Part shown: positions 47,460 to 58,700 of the stretch, piece after piece | Position numbering within the stretch: the stretch's first letter is position 1 | Layout: the number at the start of each line of letters is the position of its first letter | NCBI RefSeq assembly: GCF_026210795.1 | Contig: NC_089437.1 | Coordinates: 3,348,001-3,412,000 of the forward strand | DNA length: 64,000 nucleotides | From: Rhizophagus irregularis | Lineage: Eukaryota; Glomeromycota; Glomeromycetes; Glomerales; Glomeraceae | Reading direction: 5' to 3' | The notes under the pieces: generated by a model | The model's database searches: none | Seen by the model: only the letters and a program-made list of their open reading frames with translations | What the model was told of the DNA's origin: nothing | Made by a program: the position numbers and the translations under genes

Positions 47460-49685
47460 ATAAAATTTAGCTTTAGTGTATTACACGATGTAATGAAGCA
47501 ACCAAATTTTTACCAACTTTTCTATCATCAGATAATTAGACTTATGTTCAAATAGCTGACGACTAATTACCTATATGTATAAAATGGATCAAACAAAGAA
47601 TCTAATTTTTTTTTTCATTTAGCTTTAGAATCTCTGACGCAAATTAAAGAGAATGAACGGTTAAAATTAGTTTCGTTGTCGTTGGTCAGGAAGCTGAGAT
47701 TGAATTCTCCTCTTTTTAAAAGTGCATCAAGGTAAACTCTTATATCTATCTCATTTATACTAAATAAGTCGTGTAATATATATTCAAAACTTTTGAATTT
47801 TAAGGCGAAATGGTTTATCATCTTTTATCGATATAATAAATTATTTCGGGGTGAATACTCTTGCTTATGCATGATCGTGGGAATGGGAAGGTTCATGGTA
47901 GGATTCCTTTTATAAATAAAACTGAAGATTAAAATATGTTCTTTTTTTTTCATCTTAAATAACATTCATATATCACTTTGTTTATTTTCCTTAGGTGATA
48001 ACATTTAATAAAACAATCATTATTTGTAGACCTCTATGATCATAATATTAAATTGTTTATAGCAGATAAAAATTCTATTACTTCGGGAAAAAAATTGTAC
48101 AGCTTTGACAAATTATACGATCACAATTATAAATAAATTATAACCAATTTTATGGATATGATAACTAAGTTAAAAGTTAGGAAATATTTCGCGGTATGAA
48201 TAAAGAAGATACGAATAATAAAACCACATTTTTTTTATTTTGGACTTTTGTGATTTTTTTAACGCTGATTGAATTCTTAATTTGTTTTAGTTATTATTGA
48301 ACGGAGTACATGGAGAAGAATTATCAAAGTGATTGCTAGAAGTTCAATCCCTCCTTCGTATGACAATCATATCGATGAAAAGGACACATATTCCACCGCG
48401 TAAAGCAGCTGAAGGTTGGAAGAATTATGGACAAAAGCGAATTTACCTGAAGAAGGTGGTAAATGGCGAAAAATTGGGTTCACGACTGACGCACCAAAAT
48501 GGAAATTTAACGAGTCGGATATTTAGGGCTTGAAAATATGCATGGATTTATGAAGAAAGATATTCAAAAAGTAAGTAAAATTGACTGACTGTAATATTAT
48601 CATATATAACCGATTTCTCACGTAACTTTATTTTGTTATTTGATAATTTTAGACAACATAATCGTCCTGCAGAACGAAGTTGTCCATTTGCAAAAACATC
48701 AATTGAGGCGGAACTATTATGTGATTATTGGGATGTTAGTACCGAATGTAAGTAATATTGTATGATTACTAACTCTTTACGTAATTTATGTTTTTCTCCA
48801 ATATAATTTTCCTTCCTTTTTAGATATAACGTCAAACGTCATTTTAAGCTTTATTGTTGGCGCTTGAAAAGATTCATTATGTAGCCGACAGTCAAACCAT
48901 TTTTCAGATTATGGAATGAAATAGAAGCGATGGTTGATGATTTTCCTAAAGTATCAGCTTTAGTGAGAAGTCAATTAAAATTTGCATTAAGAGACGAAGC
49001 GATAAAACAATTATATGAATTTGAAAAAGATATGTTGGAAGTTGAATATAAAGTTATTAGAGATAGAAAATTAAAAGAATTAGAATTAGATGATGATTTA
49101 TTAAGCAAACCCCAGTGAAGTAAATAATTCATCTAATGTGATTTGATTTTAATCTACTGTATTGTAAAATATTAATATAGGTATCCTGATTCCTGAGTCG
49201 AAATCTATTTCACCGAAACACATTTCACCGAAGCCATTTCGCCAAAGGGACATTTCACCGAAGAGACATTTCATCGAATAGACATTTCATCGAATAAACA
49301 TTTCACCGGATAGACATTTCGCCGAAGGACTTGTCGAAGTCATTTCGCCGAAAATTTCAAATCATACTTTTCCAAAATATCCATAATATTTATGAAAATT
49401 TTGTTATTAAAAACATTAATAATAATGTTTATTTCGATTATAGTTTAATATTTATCAATAAAAAATCAGGTATTAGATTGAATTTTTATTGATAACAACG
49501 CTAACATTTTCGGCAAATGTCCTATTTGGTGAAGTATCAAATATTTAAGTGTTTTTTTTTTAATAAAAAAAAATAGAATAATTTATTTATTAAATGTTAT
49601 CTTTTGATTTTAGTTGATTTATCTTTAGTGATTGATATAATGACAGGACCTTCACCACAGATAACATCGACACCTGGATCACCAA
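47460..49685 (+). pseudogene. Decayed duplicate of the ELMO gene
   Basis: Segments match ELMO exons but are scattered with stops and indels: exon 4 part (47470-47560, out of order), exon 2 (47625-47740), exon 3 (47800-47870), exon 4 (47995-48200), exon 5 (48295-48570), exon 6 (48650-48750), exon 7 (48820-49118, still open over VSALVRSQLKFALRDE) and the start of exon 9 (49613-49685). Exon 8 is missing, replaced by repeat DNA at about 49185-49550. Another piece of exon 9 reappears at 55375-55445. Confidence 0.85.
49205..49350. repeat. CATTTCACCGAA minisatellite-like repeats
   Basis: About ten variants of CATTTC(A/G)CCGAA or CATTTCATCGAATA are spaced 12-18 bases apart. An inverted relative (TTCGGCAAATGTCC) lies at about 49511-49524. 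The array sits where ELMO exon 8 would be in the pseudogene. Confidence 0.75.
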
Positions 49686-49770
49686 AGTTTCGTTTAACCT
49701 TTAATGAACATTTTTGTATTTATATTAAAAAGGAATTTATTTTTGAAAAATAATTCAATAATTTATTTTA
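49686..49770 (+). repeat. Direct repeat, left copy
   Basis: About 80 bases matching 54653-54735 (AAGTTTCG...AACTTT, GACATTTTT, TATTTATATTAAAAAGGAAT, TTATTTT). It starts exactly where ELMO pseudogene exon 9 breaks off. Confidence 0.65.
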
Positions 49771-49829
49771 ATAAATTTATTTTGTAAAAAATTAAGCAGG
49801 TTAATCATAAATTTAACTATTAAATAAAA

Positions 49830-49965
49830 AAGGATACTCTCTATAAATGCACCCCCTCTTGAGACTGGATAAAAGCGTGCGATTACAAAGGGTGAATAGA
49901 GGTCATATATACTTGGGACTGAATCAAAGTGTGCATTTAATGCATTTATAGATACAGAAAACATT
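49830..49965. mobile_element. Degenerate relative of the TA-MITE
   Basis: TACTCTCTATAAATGCACCCCCTCTTG at the left and GTGCATTTAATGCATTTATAGATAC at the right resemble the ends of the element at 33059-33255, with an interior GGGACTGAATCAAAGTGTGC. The terminal CAGTG is not preserved. Confidence 0.5.
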
Positions 49966-49970
49966 ATAAA

Positions 49971-50578
49971 GATTCAAATGTATCTAATGAGTATTTTTAA
50001 AATTCTGATTAAGGAGCTTTAATTTATAAATATTATAATTTGGTTAGTGAATATTTCATAATATGTGTAAGCGTGTAAGCTCCCTAATATACAAAAACAA
50101 TTTGATCTTATCAATATAATATGATAAATAGTTATTGGATGGGGGAAAAGAGATATCATATCCCCATTCAATAACTGAGTTATAGTTCGGTCATTAGGAA
50201 TACTGCGGTGACCAATCAATCGACTGAGCAATAATATAATATAATGTCCTATGTTTCGCTCCAAACAATTAATTTATTATAATTTTATTTATAAAATAAT
50301 CTATTTTTATTTTTATTTTATCTTTATCTTTTTTTTCTTTTTTAAATAATTTGATAAAAGAATATTTTATTTCTTTGGATAATAATAAACTTTTTATTAG
50401 TTAAACCATTCAATGATATATATTGAAATTCGTTATAACGCGAGTATTTTAAAATTATATTAATAATAAATTTATAATTAATAATTTTAATGTATAACCT
50501 TACTTTTCCACTTCCTATATGCAAATTTAATTATATAATTTGAAAATTTAATTATTAATAGATTTTATATTATATTTT
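49971..50578. other. Intergenic, no gene seen
   Basis: AT-rich 3' flank of the bromodomain gene. Short frames on the minus strand have no support. Confidence 0.45.
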
Positions 50579-52586
50579 TTAAATTTTTTCATATGAATAA
50601 TTAGATGTTATTTCTTCCACAGGTTTCCATAAAATACGCCGAAACCCAATTACTAATATAACAAATCCTTTTAATTTATTAGGATTTGATTTAGTTATTT
50701 TGATTCTTTTATCAAATATTCCTGAACTATAATAATCAATTGATTTCCCTTTTGAAATAATATTCATATATGATTTCAATTGATTAACTCCATTATTTAA
50801 TATTTCTTCTATAGTTATTTGCTTAATTTCATTATGTTCTTTTGACCAATATTCATATAATCTTTTTAATAGAATTTTTTCATCTTCTTTTTCAATAATT
50901 TTATCTAAATTTTCCAAATCATTTGTATTAAACTTTTTTTTTTGAGTTTTAATTAATCCAACTAATGAAATGTATTTTAGTTCTAAACTAATATTATTAT
51001 TTCCTATTCCTTTTAAGATAAAAATATCTGAATACCCAAATCGGCCAAACCCTTTTAATTTTGTACCATCCATTACTAGTGATAATTCAGGAATACAATA
51101 TTTTAATGGTAAAAGATTTTCAACAATTGCTTGAAGAACAGGCTCACCTGCAGAAGATAATGATATTTGTGATCTTGTTGACAAAAATGTTTTTATAAGT
51201 TCAATAAAAGGTACAATATTATCTGCAACAAGATTTTCATATGCTAAAGCAATAAGAAGAGCATCATTTACAACTTGTTTATATACTAATTTATCTTTGT
51301 TTTGTTCCAAAATTTGAATTTGTTTTGTTACAAGTTCTAATAAATAATTATAAAGAGTTAATAATTAATACATTTATATAAATATAGAAGAAAGATAATA
51401 AAAATATTATAATTTACCAGAAGATGAATCAGTATCACTATCTCGTACTCTTTTTAATTTTTCTTTTTGTTTACCTTGGAAAATAAGTTTTTCAGCCCAT
51501 ACCTTATTAAAAGTTGATTCCAATGCTTCTCCTAAAGTATGCATTTCACTTCCTATATCATTATATATATAACAATTACGAAATATAAGACGAATATCTT
51601 TTTCAAATTCTTCTATACTTGTATATTGATCATTTTCTAATTTTGAAATTATGGTAAATAAATCCATTGGATTTTTTATTTCCTTTTCATCATATTTGTA
51701 AAATGGATGAATATTAGACTTAATATCAAGTTCTTGAAGAATATCATAACAAAAGTTAATAAGTTGAGAATTTTTAGAATGATCTTTAATAGGTATTTCA
51801 TCATTTTTTTTAAAATGGAATGAATTAGAAATGAAATGATCTTTATCAGAAATGTCAATGATTTCTTGTAAATCAGCAGGCATTAGAACTTTTTTTTCAT
51901 TATGATATTCCTCAGCAGACACTAGATCTTTTTTTTCATTATGATATTCCTCAGCAGGTACTAAATTTTCTTTATTTTTTTTATATTCCTTAATAATTTC
52001 TTGCCAAAATATTTTCAATGTTTTTGCATAACGCAACCGCTCTATAGTTATCTGTTACAAGAAAGACATTATTAATAGTGTGTAAATTTTATTTAGGATA
52101 GAAGAAGGTACATAGCCAATTCCTCCTCCAGAATTAGCAGACTTATATCAACAACAAAGTTAGGACACCTGAACTGAGAAACTTGGAGTGGTTACCAAAG
52201 ATTTGTCAAATCCAGTAAATTCCCTAAGGTAAGCACGCTTGCTTAGGGGTTACCCTTAACTTTGCAAAATAAAATAACACACCTTATCTTTTAAATCAGG
52301 TAAATCTTTTCCTTCTCTTAAAAAATGGATAGTCTAAAGATTATCAAGTTTGTTCCAATTGTCTAAAAAACTTGTATTAGTAGTAATTGAAGCAATAATA
52401 ATGTCACGGTGATTTTTCAAGAATCGCCAATATGACTTTGTTGTCCTATCGTTATCTGTTAAATAAGAGATAAGGGCTAGAAAGATTGAAAGATTGAAAT
52501 TTTGATTAGTTTATTAATATTACAAGTTAAAATACGGATCACAAGATTTTACCATTTTGACCAATATAGCTTTCAGATGTGCTCAT
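50579..52586 (-). pseudogene. Bromodomain plus PD-(D/E)XK-like protein with one in-frame TAG
   Basis: Four exons (52586-52553, 52455-52283, 52051-51418, 51336-50579) sum to 533 codons with consistent phases. The only break is TAG at 52336-52334 in exon 2. Residues about 160-260 form a clear bromodomain: NPMDLFTIISKLENDQYTSI, EFEKDIRLIFRNCYIYND and LESTFNKVW; the Asn that contacts acetyl-lysine is in CYIYND. The last exon (about 281-532) has a leucine-rich start, then FGYSDIFILKG, SLELKYISL and NNGVNQLKSYMNII, a D...ExK...Q pattern of PD-(D/E)XK-type nuclease-like folds. Two copies of an AEEYHNEKK repeat precede the bromodomain. Function is inferred: an acetyl-chromatin reader joined to a nuclease-like domain. 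Intron 2 (52052-52282) may contain transposon-derived sequence. Confidence 0.75.
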
Positions 52587-53720
52587 GTTTAAAATTGATA
52601 AAAAAAAATTGATAATTGAGAAATTTATAGTTGATAAAAAAAAATTAATAGAAAATATTGATGACATTTTAATGTCTTAAATAAAAAAGAATCCCTTGTA
52701 GATAGTATGACTCAGACTGACACATTGAGATATCAAAGTGAAATAAAATTAACACTATCAAATCTATTCTTTATCATATTGACAAATACAAACAAGGAAT
52801 GAATCATTTTGCCAAATATGGCATGATATAATTTTTGATTTAAAATCATATCATTAGAAATTATAGAAATTAGACATATATAGCTCAAGAGATTAAAGGA
52901 GTTTCATTTTAATTTCAGTTATTTTGTTTGGCAAATGACTCAAATTTCATCAGTCTGACCCATTTAACATATTCGCGTATAAATATGAAACATGTTGAAA
53001 TATATACATATACAGTAGGCGTTACAAATAATATATATATTTTGACGGATACATAGATTTATTGACTGCGAAAGTATTTGGCATCAAGAATAAGAGTTAA
53101 GAGATCGATGATCAGATTCTGTCGTTAAACTAAACAATCATATTAGTTTATATGGGGCGCATTTAATTCATTTACGTTTCACCAATTGGATTAATCTCAA
53201 CGACACAATTTTTTTAAAATATTAAATATGCTTTTTTATTACCGCATATCATATACGCGACATATATTTTTTTTAAACTTAGATTAGTTTTCAGTTTTCA
53301 TAAATACAAAAACAGAAACAGAAAATCAGCTTTTACATATAAAACATAACAATTTTATTATATATATAAAATGAGATAATGTATACATATAAAAGGAAAG
53401 ACATACTGTAGTATAAATTATTTCATTTTTTTCTAATTGATTATTTGCGAAATTGTTCCTTTTAAATATAATAAATATAAATTTATGCCAATGGATAATT
53501 TTTATCTCAGCTAAATATAATAATATTTTTTTTATAAAATATTCAATATTAAAACTGTCGGGGGAAACAACTGTTTGATGGCGAAATAAACCTGTCAGTG
53601 AAACGTGATACAGTAGCAACTTTATACTAATGATAATAAAGGAGTGCTAGCCAAGAACGAATGGATTTTTTATTAATCAGTTCCAAAAAAAAAGACCTAA
53701 TAAAGGTAGAAATTTGCATC
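52587..53720. other. Intergenic, no gene seen
   Basis: AT-rich sequence with TATATA tracts near 53000-53040. No supported gene or repeat. Confidence 0.45.
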
Positions 53721-53800
53721 ATGACTACTATTCAAAGAGAATTAATTCATGCAATAATTCATAGAGCAGATATTGGTTATAATATTCATGATAATAATAA
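53721..53800 (+). pseudogene. Kinase-family N-terminal fragment
   Basis: MTTIQRELIHAIIHRAD followed by IGYNIHDN matches the start of the kinase genes (REDIVFAA.HRAYA..DYNIQ) with a short deletion. Nothing of the rest of the exon is recognisable after about 53800. Confidence 0.6.
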
Positions 53801-55374
53801 TTTTTATAACGAAAAATTTTTGATGATACAGTATTACATTCACACGGCAGTTACATAGTATTTTTCAAAATATAAACTTGCTTTGGTAAAACAAAAACTC
53901 AGCAAATAGAGAAAGATGATGATTCGTTAATACAGTATATATTAAAGTTGCAGATAGTTTATCGAATTTAAAGCTTAATTTCTCTAAAACAAAAATCTAA
54001 TGAAAAATCCAATAGTTCTTTCTAAATGATAGTGTTGATAAATTTAAGGAATTAAATGAGCCAATGAAGTGTAAATCAATAAATTTTGTGTATAAACGTA
54101 TACATTTCTTCACAGTTGATGACGGACAGTAGACTGAGCTAACATTTTTTTTTTGATCACTTAATACTTTTATGACAATGTGAGATTCACCATAAACATA
54201 AATTTGATTGAATGGAACAATTATTTTGTGTATAGACAACGTAATTAATAATATAATTCACTTAAATTAATACATGTAAGAGTTGTAAGACGCGTCAGAA
54301 AATTTTGCTGCGGTCTTTTTAATAATAATGATCGAATCTACAGCAGTAACTAGTAAGCTAGTTAAAAAGTTCAAATACTTATTATCACTATAATTAAAAA
54401 ATTTGATCTTTGTAAGCGTAAATAGACTACATTAAATCACATATTAAATTTATTGAATTCCATTTCAAAGTTACGCGTTATTAATCTGGTATTAAAATGA
54501 TGTAATTTGTTGGATTTTATTTGACCGAATTTTAAGCCTGATCTAAAGATTATTTTTCAGGTTCATTTCCTTCAAAATCAAAAATTCCTTTAAAAAAAAA
54601 GTAACTGCATAAAATCGGTTTAGGCAATAATTTTCCAAGTTGGTATATATAAAAGTTTCGATCAACTTTCAAGGGACATTTTTCTTATTTATATTAAAAA
54701 GGAATTTATTTTGTAAAATAATATCATTATTTTTAAATGATTCAGGTTTTTTTGACTCTTTTGGAAGGGTTTGTTTTAACAAATTTTTTTTTGTAAAGTA
54801 AAAACTGATCAATTTGATCGATCACAAAGACAGCTTTTTTTTTTGAAAAGAAAAGGAACATTCTGCATTAATTAAATAAAAGAAATTAAAAGGGTAACAT
54901 GATATATAAGATCAAGGTGGTATGAATATTCATTATCTTGTTTGTTAAACGGAGGGGAATACCAAAGATCAAATAAAATAATTCCCCGAATCCTGAGAAC
55001 GGTTTAACCAAATAAAGGTTTATTAATACATTATTATTATCCAAAGAAATAAAATATTCTCCCATGATAATTTACCCGAATTATTTACCCAATTATTTGC
55101 CCAATCATTTAACCAATCATTTTTATTTTTTTTTTAAATGAAATTGAAATAGATTCTCTTTTAAAATGAAAAGTTGGTGCTACATTGCCACTAAAGTAGC
55201 AAAGAAAAACAAAAATTAGGATTTAAACTCCGATTATGAATGGTAATAAACTAATTACAGTAAATAATAGTGATAATAAATATTTGAATATTTAATAAGA
55301 TTAAACGTTTAGAGAAATGATTTGTATTTTATGATGTTGTGTTATAAATAATGAGTCATTTGATCATTTTAACC
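53801..55374. other. Intergenic, transposon-era debris
   Basis: 54653-54735 is the right copy of the direct repeat. 55080-55130 has short tandem CCAATCATTT/CCAATTATTT steps. No gene is seen. Confidence 0.45.
54653..54735 (+). repeat. Direct repeat, right copy
   Basis: Matches 49686-49770 in the same orientation at about 80 percent identity by eye. Beyond both ends the sequences differ. Confidence 0.65.
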
Positions 55375-55445
55375 TATAAACAAATGTCATCATAACAAAC
55401 AATAACTCTGTCATAAGATTTAACATTTTTATTAATGTCGGGACA
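55375..55445 (+). pseudogene. Detached ELMO exon 9 fragment
   Basis: About 65 bases (ACAAATGTCATCATAACAAA to TTAATGTCGGGAC) match 43177-43242 of the intact ELMO gene, continuing roughly where the pseudogene stops at 49685 after a gap of about 45 bases. The intervening 5.7 kb is therefore inserted DNA. Confidence 0.8.
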
Positions 55446-55519
55446 AGTAAGCTAAATGCAGCAAAAGAATAAAGAATACGCCAAGTCGACCAAGACTATT
55501 GCAAAAAAGGAAAAAGAAT

Positions 55520-55793
55520 TTTTTTTATTTTTTATTTTTTTATTTTTAGAAAACAGAAAAGCGAACCCGTAGATTCAATTATACAGAGAACATAAAAGTC
55601 TATATATAATACTATCACTACATGGCAAGCCACCCCAAAGCGTGACGATTTCTGTTCTTTATGGAATAGGTGAACACGAGTCAGAACCACGAACTTTCCC
55701 AAGAACACCCGCCTTAAAATAGAAAAAGAAGAAAAAAAAAGAGAGTAAAAAAGAAAAAAAGAAAAAAAAGAAAAAATAAAACAAAAGGATAAA
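55520..55793 (-). other. LINE 3' untranslated region and A-rich tail
   Basis: From the ORF2 stop the element continues through a pyrimidine-rich stretch and a unique segment with CGTCACGCTTTGGGGTGGC. It ends in AAAATAAAAAAATAAAAAAT. The tail abuts a short segment (55446-55519) joining it to the ELMO fragment. Confidence 0.7.
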
Positions 55794-58700
55794 CTATCTA
55801 ATGTCAAAAACATTTTTGAGAAAACTATTTTGTAAAATTAAAAATAAATCTATATTATTGAACCCTATATTATCTCTATAAGTAGTCCAATGTCCTGAAT
55901 GTAAATAATTACTTGTCATCCAACGAATATGGGCGAAATTATCATTAAAGCCGCCATCCCTATAATAAGGAGTAGTGGCGAAGTGCCGAGAATTATAATG
56001 TCGACTTGGAGATAAATTGTGATCAGGAGCACCTGGATCAGGAGGAGGAGGAGTTCTTTTCTTATGTCGTTTTCTGTAAAATCTTTTTTTGTTTTTTGTG
56101 ATAGATAAAGTACTTTCCCATTGTTTAACTAAGGAAGCACGACGTGTCCAAATAAGTGCATCAATTGAAGACATTAAAGTCAAAAAAAATTTTGAAAATA
56201 AGGAAAATCGTAATTTTTTATTAATATAAGTATTAAAAATTTTAGTAAGGTCGCTCGGGACCAAATGGTGTATAAGTAAATAACCAGGATGTGATTGTGG
56301 TAAGGCATCAACAAAAGAGGTATTAAAAAGGGAAATATTTTTAATGGTTTCTTCCAAAATAGAATTTCCATCCTTAGTATTCTTCATAATAAGGTCGTGT
56401 AAGTCATGAGCAGCTCGTATTAATATGTTTTTGATATGAATTGAGTGTTCCTTGCATAAGCCCACGTGCGTATTATCGTCGTGGGCATTAGCGCATTCAA
56501 TGCAAGATATGCTGCCTATAGGGTATAAACGGGGGTAGTTGCGTTGTTGTATATCGATTGTTGGATATATAAAATTACATTTTTTAATTCTACTTCCTTG
56601 TTGTTTGGAAAGTTTGGCGCTACATGGAACGTCCTGATCGTTAAAATTCAACCATTCTTTGGTGAAAGTCCAATCAATGTCACCATCGATAATTTGTTGT
56701 TTGATCGGAGATAAGGCTTTATTATTGACCATCGAATTGAATATTAAAGGTTGGATGACGTTATCCGCCCATTTTCTGACGTTGCGATCTACAACGTGTA
56801 AACGATTCCAAGAAATGAAACCTAAACTTTGTTTAACAAAAAATTTATGATTAACAATAATAGGCTCAATAACATGAGCACCAGCTTTTGCTAGTAAATC
56901 TGCTTCATCATTATAAGGGTTATTACTATGTCCAGAAACTTTGTACAAAGAGACTAAAAGTTGCTTTTCTTCAATTAAGAAAAAAATTAAATCCCATATT
57001 AAAAAATTTGATTGTTTCAATTTTTGTCGCGGACTAGCGATGCCTGATAGCATACGCGTGTTAAAAATGGTAATGCAGTTGGCTGAATCGGTGTAAATAT
57101 TGATTTTACAGTTAAAAGGAGATACAATAAGGGCCGTGAGTATACCCATGCTTTCACTTTTGGAAGACGATGGGAAGAAGACTGTAGATCCACTGAACTT
57201 GACTCGCGGCATGAAGGGTTGAACTTGGGTCCATCCGTATCCACTAATACTATGAGTTGTACCAATATGTTGGACAGAACCATCTGTGTAAAAAGTTAAT
57301 AAATTTTCTAATTCTAATTGTTTTGCATCAAATTTTAATTCTTCTTTAAGGTCTGGATGACAAATTAGAGCGTGATCAATATGGTTATCTATATTATTTG
57401 AAAGTAAAGAGGGATAAGGTGTAAGAATAGTGTCCAAAGGACGTTGTGAAGAGGTATTCAAAGGGGATTTATCTATTTTAATAAAATGTTCGTATGCAAT
57501 ATGCCTAAGCGTATGAAAAGGTTTCGTAGCTACTACGAAATTCTGACGATTATAAAATTCTAAAAGTGATTTGTGTTCAAAGGAAGATTTTTTAAAAATA
57601 TTAAATAATAATAATTTTTGTGTTCTAATTGCGATAACACATGTCGGACGAGCGTCGTGTGGATAGTAAGAGTGTAAAAGGCAACCCTTGCACGCAATAA
57701 GTCCAAGTAATTGTTTTTTAGGTGTTAAACTATTATTATGATGGGTTTGTTGGGGTATAAAATGTTGTAAATAAGAAATTGAAGTTGAACGATCTGTTTC
57801 CTGTGTTAAGGTCTTTCCAAAGATAACTTGTTTTTGTACATTATTCCAATGTATCGTCCATTGTGATTTAGGTGTTGTAACATCTGGTAGAGTTGGAGGG
57901 GATTTATGTGTTCTATTAATGTCACATACAACATCGTTAAGAGGGTGGATCAGACGTAAGTTGTTACTAAGTACGTAATTGTCGGTTAAATTTTTGTACC
58001 ATGCCGGGATTGGACCACTATAATTGTTATTATTATTTCTTTTAACATCATGCCACGAGAGTAAATAGTTCCCGTCTGATGAAACGACTTGATCCATGTA
58101 AATGATGTTCTTAGCTTTAAGAGATTTAATGTCAGTGGCAGAAAGATCTGACATATAATCTCGTATAGGGGTATTTCCTCCTAAAATGTTAATATCAAAA
58201 GTGTAATTAATTGAAAATCCATATTGATTAAGCAAGCCTAAAGCTTGCGTTAAATAGGTAGGCTTGACTATATGGTCCAAATAGGTATTAATGTTGGACG
58301 GAATAGTAGGATACCAGATTTCCGATAGCGTGTTATATATTTTCTGAGTCGCTATTTCTCGAAGGACCGGTGTATTAAAAAGTGCACCTAAAATATTGAG
58401 TTGTGATTTCATTTGGATATCAAAAAAATTATTAATAGATTGGAACATATGGTTATAAATAATATTATCCGCCGTATTTGACGGAAGATTCAAACGTTGT
58501 TTGAATAATCTTTTCAATGGTCCCATTAAAGATTGACATTGTTTCGAATTAAGGATCGTATGTTGGAAAATATATTCCAATTTTGGTATAACTATTTTGT
58601 TAATAATATATTGTATATGGTGATGTGTTAATTTTTTGTTTTTCATAGTGTTGTAGTGAGCCATCACTATTTGTTTGCCTTTTCGTATCGTTTGCGTATA

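Noticed and set aside
49686-54735. LTR retrotransposon bounded by the 80-base direct repeats
   Set aside because: The repeats are short, lack TG...CA ends, and no gag, protease or integrase lies between them.
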